NCBI GenBank assembly: GCA_000328365.1
Contig: KB309680.1
Span: 16,105-80,104, forward strand
Source of the DNA: Capitella teleta
Taxonomy: Eukaryota > Annelida > Polychaeta > Capitellidae
Direction of reading: 5' to 3'
DNA length: 64,000 nt
In this document: piece after piece, positions 28,421 through 41,587 of the stretch
How positions within the stretch are numbered: position 1 is the stretch's first letter
Layout of the letters: each line of letters opens with the position of its first letter
The notes under the pieces: model-generated
Databases searched by the model: none
What the model saw: only the letters and a program-made list of their open reading frames with translations
Told to the model about the DNA's origin: nothing
Made by a program: the position numbers and the translations under genes

Positions 28421-31400
28421 AGATAATCAACTTAGAATATATCTCTAGTATGATTGAAATTGACCATTGTCAACCAATCATATACCTATTGACTTATGTG
28501 TAAATTATTTTCTAGCTATATCATCACAATTATTATGCATCAATTTGAGGGTGTGGGGGAGAAAGTGTAACAGTCCCTGTGATCAATTCGGAGATAGATC
28601 GGGTGTGGGCGTAACAAGCGATCATAATTACAATATAAGAACAATCTCTTCGCTTTTGGAGATGGTTAGCTTCAGTTCACACGCTGAAAACAGAGGGATA
28701 CACATAAATGTAGCCTGACTAATGTATGACATTTTGAATATACAATCTACATCATGGTACATTCAGAATCTCAGCCACCAAAATTTCCTTTTTCTAATTT
28801 TACTTTACAACTTTTCTTCCGATCGACCGGTCGGTCGGTCGGCCATATCAAGATGCGTAGCTCACTCCCACCGCCTGTTTGTGGGTATGCAGCTGTAAAT
28901 GTCTACTTGAAAACAATACGTAACTGTCACTGGCACTGACAATGGTTAGCATTAACAATCGTATTGATGCATTTATGAACATTGCTCAATGTTGCGTAAT
29001 ATACTGTAGCGTTTCATCTCATCTCATCTCATCTCTGAACTTCTCAACTCTCATTTCACTATCTATCTATAACTCAATAGCCATACCTGCAAATCTATAT
29101 AAACTCTGATCCCTCTTTTTAATAAAGCATATAGTGGTCAGTTTGACACAAGTCTCTGTGTCTCCTTCCGTATGACATAATAATCAGCATCAAGAACAAG
29201 GCCTAACTAATTTCCTGTCAGTATAAATAATACAACTAATGAAATATGCATCAGTGCCCTGCTCTTGGACCAGAGTATCGACATCTACAGGATTTCGTGT
29301 GAAGATAGAAACGCTCATGTGCATTTGTCAATGTCATGAAGGTATAAAATCGTAGCTCACATGTACTCACGTGTACATTTAATGTGTTATTGTAATCACA
29401 GCTCATGTGGCTACGTGCGCTATGGTTTGGCAGGCAATTCTGGTATAATTTGAAAGGGAAGGCAGATCCTATGCATTTTGATGACCTCGTGGCTTTCGTG
29501 GAATTCGTGGCATCAAAACAGATTGCCTGGTAAGGGAACAGATGTATGAAATCATAAGGACACGCTGGTCCAATGGGAGGCTGTAAATGCTCCTTATTGC
29601 TTTTCACCGGTGCAGGTCGATAAATTAATTGAATGGGAAGTTGCATTTAATGATACAATCATGGAGTCGCATCATATATGCTCCTTCTCAATTGACTACC
29701 AATGGTGTAAATATCGTTCATTTTGGGGTGCGGCAATCATGAGTACAGCACCGAAGATCGCACCATTCAGTCTCAGTTTGATTGCGAGAAAATGGAAAAT
29801 TCATGCATCAGCATCAGTAGTGTTGTTTTGCATGGATATTAATGGGCTGCAGTCTTGGCCGTGGATGTCCATGCTACGTTGTTGTTGTATGTACATGTAT
29901 TATATAATAGTTGTTCTATTGTCCGTTTTTCTTACAACATGTTTGCATCTTCTACCACCGGTCAACAAAGGGGTTCTGTCGCGGGGCTTACAACTTCCGG
30001 AAGGAAATGGAGTAATTATCTGCGTAAGACGTAAATTTTCTTGCCACAATAACACGCGTGACGTAGTTCAGAGGGCAGCATCTATAGAGTGGGTAAAGTG
30101 AACCATTTACGCTCGCCTCCCGTGAGACCAGGCAGAACAAGTTGCGACGACCACAAATTGGCTGGTAAGGAGGAAGAGAGATTGACCTTTGACCCTGGTG
30201 CATTTCGACGTATCATGCATATCACATAGGTGTGCAAATTCATCAGTCGTACTAGCTCAATGCTATGTAATCATACGAACTTTTCATCGAAATGCATCAT
30301 ATATAGCTGTAAATAGTAAATAATAAAATGGTGAGAGAACAAATGTGAGTTCGATTGAACTCAGCCTACCCAGGCAACCGCCTGACCACTAGGAGGGAAT
30401 AGACACTTCCATTCATTTTTAATTTTTAACCCATTATGTATAGCATAACCATAGTAGTGGTTATTGAAACATCTTCAACCGGGACGTTGTTACACAGAGT
30501 GGGTCAAAAGTAGTCTATCTACTCCATGTTAAAGGTCTCAATGGTTTCCAATGGGGCTTTGCATTTCTGAGTGTTAGAAAACATATCGCAGTGTAAAAGT
30601 CGCACAAAGATAAGAGAAATAAATACTTGATATGTTTAGTCTTACATTTCATGCTGCTCTATTCCCATCATTTCTATTCCTATTTCATCAACATTTATGC
30701 CGATTTATCTTAATTAATAAAGTGCAGAAGTTTCAACGATATAACGCATTTTACATTAGGCGTACACTTTCCAGCCCTCATTTGATGAAAACGCTACCAG
30801 TATTGGTATTTAAATTATAATGATTTATATTATAAAACTGTCCAATCTAGGTATGAGATTTAAGAAATGAGCGTTTAGGGAAGGGGAGGGGTTGGTAACT
30901 GTTTCTCCCAACAGCAACAAAAGTTTCATATTTATTATAATAGTCGGCAAATTATAATAACAAATAATTATTTTTCCCGTGTGTTAAAATACGCTTGTTT
31001 TGCCTCGTGAGCGTGTTCAATTTTAATAAGCATATTTTCAACTTTAGCCCTCCTCATTTCGTTAGCTGATTAGTGGTTGTGCATGCCTCTGAACTAATAG
31101 GATTACTGAATATATGATTCCTTGTTAGATCGCTTACAAAATTCAAGATATAACATTATTCTGATGGCTCTTATTATTGATCTACAATTTTCTGAAAGTC
31201 CAACTGATCATTGTGATTGATGACCACCACGCTGGAATGTTTTGCCATTGTCTGCTCGTTATATTTGGTCAAACGTATTGAGTCATCTGGTCAAGTGACT
31301 TGCATCCGCTCGATTCTCTCATACTGTAGTCAGATTTTCGTTTGTTCGCTTTTATTCACAATTTTTTTTTTCTGAAACAAAGAAGAAGTAATTAACGATG

Positions 31401-31467
31401 TGAATATGAATTTCGATATACATGTAACAATTAATAAGCATATAATATATAAGACTGGTAATTGATG
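28421..31467. other. Intergenic, no supported gene
   Basis: A (CGGT)n patch lies at about 28827-28842 and an (ATCTC)n patch at about 29013-29035. A DR1 half-site pair (TGACCT, 1 nt, TGACCC) lies at 30183-30195. The longest frame (plus, 29610-30101, 163 codons) follows an AG but shows no known family. A second copy of the short dispersed repeat lies at 30492-30533. Confidence 0.45.
30492..30533 (+). repeat. Short dispersed repeat, copy 2
   Basis: Close match to 14986-15027 (see there). The word GTGGGTCAAAAG is also present, reversed and diverged, near 60667-60682. Confidence 0.6.
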
Positions 31468-31970
31468 GACAGAATCATAAGCCACGACAGCATATCTCCA
31501 GAGGATATAATCATCATAGGAGACTTTAATCTTCACTACGCAAAACTAATGACCAAAGTGCCCTTGGATTCAAACAATTGATTCAAGATCTAGAGTCACT
31601 GGCCACAGGAGTGACACCTGCTGATTTCAAAACTTCCCACACAATGCCGCGTTTGAAAAAAGCCTGGCCTCGACCAAGACGAAATGAAGTATTACCAACC
31701 AGTTTAAAACCTATTATCAGCAAAATCCTGGTCATTGTGATCCAATTAAATGAACACCTACTGGCAAACCAACTGCGTGATTCACTGCAATCAGCATAAT
31801 TATAAACAGAATCAAAGTACCGAAACTGCACTTCTGAAGGTGAAAATAAACATTCATAAAATGGTGGACGAAGGGGCAGCATTTGATACGATTGATCATG
31901 GCGCCTTGAACGAGAATTTGGAACTGATACCGTCTTAAAGTGGATCTGGTCGTAAACTGCTCCTATTCGT
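31468..31970 (+). mobile_element. Decayed LINE fragment (CR1/L2-like)
   Basis: The plus strand first reads the end of an APE endonuclease (EDIIIIGDFNLH, near 31510). It jumps without most of the linker to reverse-transcriptase blocks: ADFKTSHTMPRLKK, SKILVIVIQLNEHLLANQL, then QNQSTETALLKVKINIHKM and GAAFDTIDHGALNENLE. Several frame changes lie between these blocks. The blocks match CR1/L2-group elements and may be the same family as the 15.1-16.2 kb copy. No 3' end is identified. Confidence 0.8.
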
Positions 31971-34057
31971 GTGCAAACTTAAATCTTTCTTATGGAAAGA
32001 TAAAGAAATGCATGGATAACAAACAGAGAACAGACATATGTTTAAAATGCAGCACCCCAAAGAGCTTTAATCGCGTGATGGGTAGGCTGAACTAATCCGC
32101 GAATGCGTGGATAAATACATGGCACAGTTATGAAAAAAAAAATAGAAGCGTCAAAAGTACAACGCATGGAATGAGTATAATGTATAAAAGGTAGAATAAA
32201 AGAAAATGCCTCGTGGCAAAGTGCAGCATCTACCACAAGTCCATCTTGACCTATAGTCTATTAGGCATATTAGCCAGAAGTAACTACATGACATATATTC
32301 TAGAACAAAATAATTATGCATTTACAATTTCACTCTATGGCCCTCAGCACCACGGATAGACGAGTCCAATTCAATTATGTGCAGTACATGTATTATAAAT
32401 GCCTCTAAAGCTGTGTAATAATAAACAGCTGAAAGCCAAAATTCATATCAATTATAAGATATCAACTCATAGATCAGCCGGTGTTGGGACAGTATAATTA
32501 TATGGACCTCGAAACCTTATCATATCCCACAATATCAAAGTTTCATTCAATCACCTAAATAATCAAGCCTAACTTGACGATTTGAGGTTTTTTTCTATTT
32601 CTTGAATTTATATTGATACTGGAATTGTCCTTTGATCCCAACTCGTACAGAATGGTATACACCATTATACTGTATATATTTTATGCATCTCTACATGTAG
32701 GCATTCCTATATTTGCAGCTTACTGAGTCTCCTGAAGGTGGATGCTAATTCTGGTTATCATGGCGAAGGGAGGTATTATTATTATGATGACGTCCTTGGG
32801 AAATGTCAGAAGTACTGGTCAGTGGTCATACGGATCTCCAAAAAATATTCAAAAATTAGTTCCCGAACTTTTTGCCTATAGATGGGCCAGGCAGCGCATC
32901 AACTTCCCCTCGAATGATCACAGCTTCCTCTCCACATTCAATTGCGACGCCGGATAACGGACGTAAATCCCCAGTCAATGCCGATTGACCACCTGATGAT
33001 GTTTGTAGTGACTCCACCTCTACATTTATATTCGGACACAGATGAATATACCCGAAGGTGATCCGGAACAACAAGGGCGACGTCTGTTTGCAACGTACAG
33101 ACTTTAATGATACTTGACAGCCAATTATAACGATGACTGATCGCAGGAGGATCTCGGGGTCTGTTGGTGTAGTCTTGGAGACTGGTGGCTGTGGTTGACT
33201 GGACTGTGTCTGTTTTTGTGATTGGAATTGCGTGCTTTTATGTGCTGGGTCTGTGGACGAGTGGAAGCCGTTATGTTGGTGGTATCAGTTTATCGGTGTG
33301 AACTTTGTATCTTTGGTGTGAATGGACTGTTTGCAACAATAGGGGTCATTTGGTACTTTGTAAACCATCAGCAATGGATGTATGTTCATGTATTCTTTAA
33401 TCCAAAAGTGTAATACATCACAAGAGTGTGTAGCCATACTAGACTTAAATATAAAGTAAGTTTTCGTTAAAGTCATGTGACCTTAACAGTGTTATCATCG
33501 TAGTTTTATGTGTTATTCTAATGCTAACAACAGCAATAGTGCTTCTTGAATGTTTCACATGGAAAGTTTGTAACTTGACCATTTTAATTATTTATAATTA
33601 TAACATTAATGCATATTTATTGGATTTACACGAATTATACCTGTGTATCGTTCAGTCTTGTATCTTTTTCTGTCATCTTGCAAGAAAAAAAATCAGCTAA
33701 GTAAACACAAGGTGAGATTTGTTTACAACGATTGAAATCAATCTGTTTCTCTTATGTTTAATATTCTGGTTAAATGTGTTTGTTAGCCGAACTCTTCATA
33801 AATTGGTTCACAGAAAATTGTTCTCTTCATTCAGAGAATCACACGGATATCAGTCATTCAAAAAATGTCAACCGCTGGAGAGTCTGCTCCTTGAGGCAGC
33901 GACAGGCATCCCAGAATCCTCTGCAGTCGATGAAGCTAAGGGGAATTCTCGCCGCCAATACTTTGTTTTTGCAAAAAATCTGAACACATCAACTGTTGCA
34001 ATTGACGCTTGGCCCGCAGCGGACTGAGTCTTTAAACTTTAATTGAGTGAAAAAGAC

Positions 34058-34095
<38 letters not shown>

Positions 34096-35179
34096 CTTGC
34101 TGAATTGTCATTTGGACAAACAAGGACGCACATCAGATCAATATTTAGAGATCTAGAGAAAACACCGGGCACCGGGCGCAAAAGTTTTACTCCAATAATG
34201 GAGTCGTAAATTGCAAGGTTGAACGAACAAGCTATGCAATACGATATATGTAACTACTATAATATCAGTATCGCTATACTAAAAATGTTCTTTCTCTCGA
34301 CGGGAGTCGATATGTAATTGACATCCAATACATGCAAAAGAAATTTCATATAACGTTGTTACACGGAGGACCCTTGGTCGCGGAAGAAGTTCTGGGCGCA
34401 GGATTTGCATAGAGTACGCAACTTTTTTTTTTTTTTTTTTTTTTTTTGATGAATGCTCCCGTCATTGATCCAAATATCCTATTTTTCCTTCACGCTTGTG
34501 GACTCGAGCAATCCGCACAAGGTATGTCATTGAGTGAGGTATTTAGTATAGAAAACGTGTCTTGCTTTTTGGGTGCCGAGAGTTTTTGTCTCACCCATGG
34601 CCATGATTCACCATTTCGTTCGGTGGAAAATTGATGAGCATATGAGATAATAGAACGCGAGTTTTCAAACCGTCTTTTTCCACACACGGTGAACGCATTC
34701 GACTTCAGACAGAAGGTCGAGAAACTTTCAACTGGTGGCGCATTAGAGGCGACATCTTCCATGGCATGCTCTCTGCGCCTTCCTCATCGATGCCGGAAAT
34801 CCTTACAGATCCAGTGAATTACACCTGGACTTCTTCTTGTTTTTCAGTTGAGAAATAACAGAATTAGTTTCTAAGAGATCTGGCTACTTCACCTCTCAGA
34901 GCTGATGAATGACATTTCCGTGTGTTTATTGGTCCTCCAATTGTCTCACATGATTGCAACACATGCAAAACATACAACATAAATATATAATATAAACATA
35001 ATTATAATATATTGTAAACTTGTCGACCCATGACTGATATCTGCGGGACTTACCAGCTCAACATGAATCTAATATACAAAGGGGTGAACAAAGACGAGGC
35101 ACAAAAGAGGTAATGCGGTTTGCTCTTCATTTTGCATGAATATTCTATTATATTTTTGTCTACAGTGATCTCGTAAAAG
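31971..35179. other. Intergenic, no supported gene
   Basis: Poly-T runs lie at about 34062-34095 and 34423-34447. The plus frames at 33719-34027 and 33774-33983 overlap and follow a TGTTAG acceptor-like site, but no family is recognised; they could be remnants of an element related to the next feature. Confidence 0.4.
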
Positions 35180-36212
35180 GACAAAAGCTCCATCTAAAGA
35201 GAGACAAAGGAGAAAAGGGCTGAGTACCAGAGAATGACCGAAGAGGCCAAGGATGTGTGCCACCAGTTTGGAGTCCGTTCATTGCAGCGCAGAGCTCCCA
35301 ACAGTCGACTTGTATCCATGCATTACAGTTTTGATTACGCCCAGCAGGTTCACTTGACAGCCAGGCCCATTTACTTTCTCGTGCCACGCAAGGTTGGATT
35401 GTTTGGGGTCTGCTGTGAGAGCATTCCTCAGCAAGTGAACTTCATTGTGGATGAAGGCCATTGCATCAGCAAGGGATCAAACGCGGTGATCTCGTACCTG
35501 CACTGCTTCTTTTAGCGTTATGGACTGGGAGAAACCAGTGTTTGCCTCCACTGCGACAATTGTTCTGGCCAGAACCAGAATCGCTTCGTGCTATGGTATC
35601 TGGCGTAGAGAGTGGCCACACCAGTCCATCACGCTCAATTTCTTAGTCGCAGGGCTGACCAATTTTGCTCCCGTCTGGTGCTTTGGCCTTGTGAAGCAGA
35701 CATTCCGGCGCAATGCGGTCTCGTCTCTGAAATGTATGGAGCAGGTCGTTGAAGGGAGTGCAGTCTGCAATACGGCCAAACTGGTGGGCAGTGAAAGTGG
35801 AGAGACGTATGTGCTAGTGAAGAACTGGTAGGACCACTTCCAAACCAGTCAAACCGTGGACCAGATCAAAAAGATACATCATTTTCGGTGAGTGCTCCTT
35901 AATTCTCGAAATTTTATAAATTCTAAAGGGCACTGTTTCAGTTTCGACACAGCTCATCCTGGAGTTGTTTTCTAAATGCACGGTATTGCTGATGAGGAGC
36001 AGGCAGCCGTGCTGTTTAAAGATATATCGCAGCTCTCCAAAGAACCGGCTACGATCATCCCCCCACCTGGACTCTCAACAGAGCGAATGGATTATCTCTA
36101 TAGAAACATCCGGCCATTTGTCCCCGATCCTCTGAAAGATGTAATGTGTCCACCCCCTGATGAAGATTTACTGAACGTCAAAAAAAAAAAAAAAAAAGAA
36201 CACCGTGTTTAA
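35180..36212 (+). pseudogene. Broken DUF7869-like gene (two exons visible)
   Basis: The first block (about 35180-35890) holds MHYSFDYAQQVH, GPIYF-like, GVCCESIPQQVNFIVDE, RYGLGETSVCLHCDNCSGQN, RFVLWYLAWR, NFAPVWCFGLVKQ and SSL. A GT-AG intron (about 35889-35941) is followed by FDTAHPGVVF and, in the second block, PPPGLSTERMDYLYRNIRPF ahead of a poly-Lys end. This block order is that of a large uncharacterised animal family that I recall as DUF7869, with conserved acidic and HADNC-type motifs and many genomic copies. Its function is unknown; high copy number suggests a link to mobile DNA. Here the reading frame has several disabling changes, so no full protein is made. N-terminal parts were not found. 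Confidence 0.75.
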
Positions 36213-36454
36213 ATGCCAATAGAAAGTACGAATATGAGATTTAGAATGAATAAATTTGAGCATTTGCTAACCATATGATATGCTCACCTGACCGAGTGGA
36301 TTGTTTGGGGCTCATTTCATCATTTTTTATAACAATGGGATTTTGGGGTAAAAACAACCATATTCACAAAACGCAGGGATGCGTGCAAAAAGTTCAAAAT
36401 TGACAGTATCATAGTTTCAGTTCTTGTGAACAATTTACCACCTTTAATTTTCAA

Positions 36455-36905
36455 ATGCCTCGACTGACAGCAACAGGGCGTGGCCGTGTCCTACGGATGC
36501 TGGAAGCAGATATCTCCATCACCCGGGTAGCACAGACTTCAATTGCCAAACAAAAACTCTCCGTTGCTCATGGGATGGGTTTGCAGAAACCGGAAATTCT
36601 GATGATTGCCCGAGGTCTGTGAGACCCAGAGTGACGACAAGGAAGCAGGATAGGATGATCCAGAGAATCCACTTCAAGGACAGGTTTTGTAAAGCTGTTC
36701 AAACAGATGCATGCCAGGAAGGTGTCCATAGATGTACTATCAGTGAGTCTACTGTTCGTGCACATTTGCTTGAAGAAGAGTTAAATTGCCGTCGATCTTT
36801 CCGAGGCATACTTCAGCATGGGATTATCTGAGACGGAGGAAATCCAAGCCACGGCTCAAAAACGAGCTTATTGTCTCAATCTAGGTCGCATTCACTGCTT
36901 CTGAG
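36455..36905 (+). mobile_element. Tc1-like transposase fragment, decayed
   Basis: The plus strand reads GRVLRMLEADISITRVAQT (first helix-turn-helix), then, in a shifted frame, FAETGNSDDCPRSVRPRVTT, and RKQDRMIQRIH and STVRAHL of the second helix-turn-helix. This is the DNA-binding half of a Tc1/mariner transposase. The catalytic DDE half is absent and stops occur, so it is a dead, truncated copy. Terminal inverted repeats were not found. Confidence 0.82.
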
Positions 36906-38896
36906 ATGAGCGGGACGTCGAGTCGTGGCCATTGGGCCAGGAAATATTCATCAATTGCGGGAGAAGCTTGTGGAGGAAAGGTAAGCAATACCACAAAACA
37001 CATTCCATAGAGTGATTGAAAACGTGCGTATGAAATGTGCAGAGTGCATCCAAATAAATGGAGACCAAATTCAATATCGAGAAATATTGGGGTTTTTCTT
37101 TTCATCGTGAGCCATATTTCTTCAGTAATATTCCCACTTGCGAAATTTAATAATGACCCCTTGTGTCTTTATTCCTCGTTATTGCTCTCCAATAACACTT
37201 ATCTATCCAAAATTTCGGAATGGTTTGACTTGCACAGTGCACAGTGCAAGATTGGATTTCATTCGACTGTGAATCTCACTCCATAATTATGCGTAGGGAA
37301 CTTTCTTTGGACGTTTAGCATATAATGCGGAAATTTCCAAGGGATTTGTGTTTTCACGATATCCGCGTTTTTTGGTCGACCTCCGAAATAAAGCGCCTCA
37401 GTAGATACATGTCTTCATTACTAGACTACCCCCTTCACTTGAAGCCTATATTACTACGCTTTACCGAGGAAATAAAACCGTGTGTTGAACCGCGGAATTA
37501 ATTCCCACAAAAATTTCAATAGAAGCAAGCACATTCTACTAATGCTGCATCCGATTTGTCTGCAAGTGGCATTTGGATCAACTCCACGATCTAGATGACA
37601 GATGGCTTCTGGTTATAAATATCATGAAAAAGTCAGTCAGTCCGCCATCGCATACCACACAATAAACTCTCAGATAAAAGATTCGGCAACCTTTATGCAG
37701 CAAATGCGTGGTACTAGTAGCTCAAGATGCTAGTGTCCATTTCCAAGTGTCTGCTCGCGTGATTAACGTGGATGATTGTCCAATTTCTACTAATTAGACA
37801 ACACAAAAAGTAAACAATGGGCATGAAAATTGGTCATCAACGAAATGTCGTGCTTGATCATCAAAATATCCTCTTATTTGCCCTTGAAGTATGCGTCTGG
37901 TGGCTGAGTGCGGAAAGGGTTGCGACCTAACCGCGTGTTCCACAGACAGCCCTTTGCACGGCTTCCTTTGGCGGGACGTGCTGCTCAACGGCTTAAGCCA
38001 TTACTACTGAGGATTCGTCATTATCAAGCCGAAGCTCAGCAAACAATAGTGCTTTTTGAGGTTCAGTTATTGCTCCTAGCTACACCGCTCGTCTCGTTCA
38101 CCCATGAAGCTGGCATATATCAGCTGTTCAGAGTGCCTCAGGAGGAAGCTATCCGAAGCTTAAGAGCAGAAGAATATGCCATAAAAGATTTGCCTTTAGG
38201 AGAAGGCCCCCGAATGAATGCGCGCCTAAAAGAACGCATCTCATAGTACAGAAAGCGGGAGTTTTCAGCGTTATACCATAGTTCTGTTTTTGGCAGCTCC
38301 TGCAATGCTGCTTGAAAAAGGTCTAATCCGCCTGCCAGGCAAAGAGGAATTACGCACGGTTACAGCAATTGACAATCTACAATGAACTGACAATACTTCC
38401 CTCATTGCCCAGCCTTGATATCCTCCTTATGTGCATCCTGTGTAACAAGACTATTGTCAAATTTCAGACCTAATGATATATTGCTCGACTTGCTCTGTTG
38501 ATTTATCTATTGTCCTTGAAAAACTTTCAACAGTTACGTAATCCATATTATAATATACATGTGTACAAACATCGCAGAGTCTACCATTAGTTGCATATCG
38601 TTCCCTTGTCTGGGTTGTATGTGTGCATCAATATTAGTGAGTTCATTCCCTGACAACCTTCGATAGCTTCCCTCAAAACGTCAACAGCTAGCTATTCGCC
38701 ATATGCATGGTTGTAAGCGTTTCTGCGTTGCAGAGTGCTCGTCGTGTGTTAGCGATTAATCCTATCACGCATGCAGTGCACACTAAAGAGAAAAGTGGCT
38801 AAGTGGAACAGAGGAGTGGGCGTGTCATATATCCCGGACTTAAGGGCGCGGGGCGCGCGTTTTTTAAATTAAACACTGTTTGTAGTCAGAGCGAAT
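36906..38896. other. Intergenic, one unrecognised frame
   Basis: The plus frame at 37908-38246 (112 codons, Leu/Arg-rich) is somewhat higher in GC than its surroundings but has no recognisable family. Nothing else gene-like was found. Confidence 0.4.
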
Positions 38897-39105
38897 GCCG
38901 GTGTAACAGCATGTATAGTCCTACTGAAAAGGTAGTCCTAGGACTGCTATTCCTAGGAATTCCTAGCAATTTAACTGGCAATAGTAGTCCTAGTAGGACT
39001 AGGCCTACCTATCCTAGCTATGTGAAATATATTGTCTATGTAGCAGAAGCTAGGACTATCTATCCCGGGGGACTATACACTCTGTTACAGCAAATACAGG
39101 GCCTA
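38897..39105. repeat. Cluster of CCTAGG/AGGACT words
   Basis: The words TAGTCCTA, TCCTAGGA, AGGACTAGG and their reverse complements recur about ten times in roughly 170 nt, forming several nested short palindromes. It is not a clean tandem repeat. Cause unknown. Confidence 0.5.
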
Positions 39106-39639
39106 TAGTTTATGATGGATATGCCTTTGAAGCATATCACTCACAAAAAGTGAGGCAAAAACCAGTCTTCTCATATGGCGTAATGTGTAATATTGTATGA
39201 CTTAGATGCGGTTTGTTAAGGGTTCGATTCTTATCTACACAGAGAGTTATAATATATTAGGAATATTCTTAACGAATAAGCTTTGACTAAATGTTACGTA
39301 AAACTTATTTTACAATGCTTATTTTACAATAACAATGCATCATTGCCGGAAGAATTTTTTGGCGAGCTCGCGAGATACCCCTTATCATATTTTAGCATTA
39401 TTAAATGATGTTCAATTGATTCAGTTATCTGTATCCACTGTATACTCTGAAGACGAGATGCGTGGATATTTCGTTAGTATCATAAGTTAATAAAATACCC
39501 ATTTATTCTCTACATTTTGTCTTAACACAGCTTAGACTAGCGTGGCAGCAAATAATTGCATTCGTGCTAAATATTTTGTGTGAGAGTCCGGATCATTCAC
39601 CACGACAAAGCATTGTTTACATTATAGTAAGCATTACTA
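39106..39639. other. Intergenic, possible SINE remnant
   Basis: TGGCGTAATGTGTAA near 39176 and GGTTCGATTC near 39222 have tRNA promoter-like spacing, so a SINE remnant is possible. Nothing else is recognised. Confidence 0.3.
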
Positions 39640-39739
39640 CATAATGCATGTATGTATTTAGTCACATTAGCATGCAATACAAGATTTGCTTACATAAACA
39701 AATAGAGTTTTACACCACTGGCTCCTATATGAACATGCA

Positions 39740-40575
39740 TAGGGGAGTTCAAATAATAACATTAATGCGAAGACCCTCTGTGGTAAATAACTCCAGTGGC
39801 TTATTAATTTCTTTTCATGAAAAGATTTGTGGACATTTACTATGTATAGGGTATCACAGAAAAGGGTTTGATTTGAAGTTGTAGATTTTGTGATAGTGAA
39901 GTTGTGCATGATTGTTTGTTTGCAGCCTCTGCCTCTCTGAGGCGAAATAAACGGGATGAGTCCTCATCGTTTCAAACGGTATCAAATATAATTTTACAAC
40001 TTTTTTTCCACTATAACGCTTGATTATTATATGCAATCAGTAGATAGTGTCTGGGTCACATTTGTTAATTATCGACTGATCACATAAAACAATATTTATC
40101 GGAATTTGCATCAGACTCCCATGGTCATGTAGAGGAGATAATTTATCATTGAAACGAGAAGACCTTCTGTAGTATATAACACTTTCATGTTGTTCTATTA
40201 TCGTGTTCTAAACTTCTAGAATTAAGATAATATGTATGCCAGTTAATTTTAAATATTTATTTTGATTTGAAGTGGTGGATCTGGGGATGGCACCTTTGTG
40301 TACGTATGTTTGTTCGCGGCTTCTGATGCTCTGAGCCGAACGACGAATGCGCGCGCATTGAGGCCGCGTCGTTAATGCAGCATTTCTGGAATATTTGCAC
40401 ACACAAAAAAAGAACTTGTAAACGGCGTAATATATTTGATTAGAGGCTACTGTAGCTATAAATGATAATTATATTAGAGTACACAACACGGTTTTAGCGA
40501 AAAGAGCATTTTTATAACAATTTACGCAAGGTTGAAAAATCCCCATAAATATATTTTGAATCACCCTGTATAATT
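39740..40575. repeat. Diverged tandem duplication of a 400-500 bp unit
   Basis: The unit at about 39755-39960 is repeated at about 40150-40350: AGACC.TCTGT.GTA.ATAAC, then TTTGATTTGAAGT.GT.GAT and TGTTTGTT.GC.GC.TCTG occur in the same order in both. The second unit continues to about 40575 and ends near TTTGAATCACCCTGTAT, a sequence like transposon ends. The identity of the element is not known. Confidence 0.45.
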
Positions 40576-41308
40576 AAAAAATTAAAAAACACGGTTTTAA
40601 ATTTATTCATTTAATTAAATTTTGTACAAGCATTTAATATATTTCTTCTTTTTTTCTTTCTTCTTTTCCTCTCTTTATCGTTATTCTTATTGTATCATAG
40701 TATTGATGTCATTCCGAATAAAATAAAAGCTAAAGCTTCAAACCTCTGGATTGAATCTCAACCACTTTACTTTGAAGCCGTATGTATTTCTGCATGCAAA
40801 TACCGAACGCAGAATTCGAGCCATATGGCTTGTTCGCCAGTACACCCGTATAACAGAATACACGCGACCATGAAACAAAAATGCCATCACAAAAATGACC
40901 ATTTTCAGTTCGTTCTAATGGGATGCAAGAAGCCACAGCAGAACATGGTGAATGCATTTAAGAGGTTAATAGCGGTGATGTAGCTCATTAGCGCTCATTT
41001 TGAAGTTACCTGTCCATTTATGTCTTGCACTAGCTTTTTGCTAATACCTTTGCGGCTGTAATATCCGGATTTCGAAAATTACATTTTCAGTATAATTCTG
41101 CTACATACATATGTAGTACCTGACAATGCGATGTTGCCATGGTTACCTTTCGGTGGGCAACATCATTACAGCTGCATTTGCCATTTTTACGATTCCATCA
41201 TCACTGCCTAAATAAGGCTTCAGTTTTGTCCGCAGGGAAGACCGTCTCTTTTGCTGATGCGCTGGATCAGGTATCCTTTCTGTTAGCATTCAAAGCAAAG
41301 CCCATTTT
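40576..41308. other. Intergenic up to the gap
   Basis: No supported gene. The plus frame at 40690-40983 is unrecognised. If the GPCR after the gap is spliced, an upstream exon might lie here, but none was identified. Confidence 0.35.
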
Positions 41309-41587
41309 NNNNNNNNNNNNNNNNNNNNNNNNNNNNNNNNNNNNNNNNNNNNNNNNNNNNNNNNNNNNNNNNNNNNNNNNNNNNNNNNNNNNNNNNNNNN
41401 NNNNNNNNNNNNNNNNNNNNNNNNNNNNNNNNNNNNNNNNNNNNNNNNNNNNNNNNNNNNNNNNNNNNNNNNNNNNNNNNNNNNNNNNNNNNNNNNNNNN
41501 NNNNNNNNNNNNNNNNNNNNNNNNNNNNNNNNNNNNNNNNNNNNNNNNNNNNNNNNNNNNNNNNNNNNNNNNNNNNNNNNNNNNNNN
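41309..41587. other. Assembly gap, 279 N
   Basis: Undetermined bases that remove the middle of the GPCR gene whose 3' end follows. Confidence 1.

Noticed and set aside
29610-30101. 163-codon open frame on the plus strand
   Set aside because: No family resemblance, odd composition (many Cys, Met, Trp, Ser) and no partner exon; kept only as a remark.
35976-36212. An independent small gene starting at the ATG at 35976
   Set aside because: Its residues match the C-terminal block of the DUF7869-like family and follow on from the upstream block, so it is part of that broken gene.
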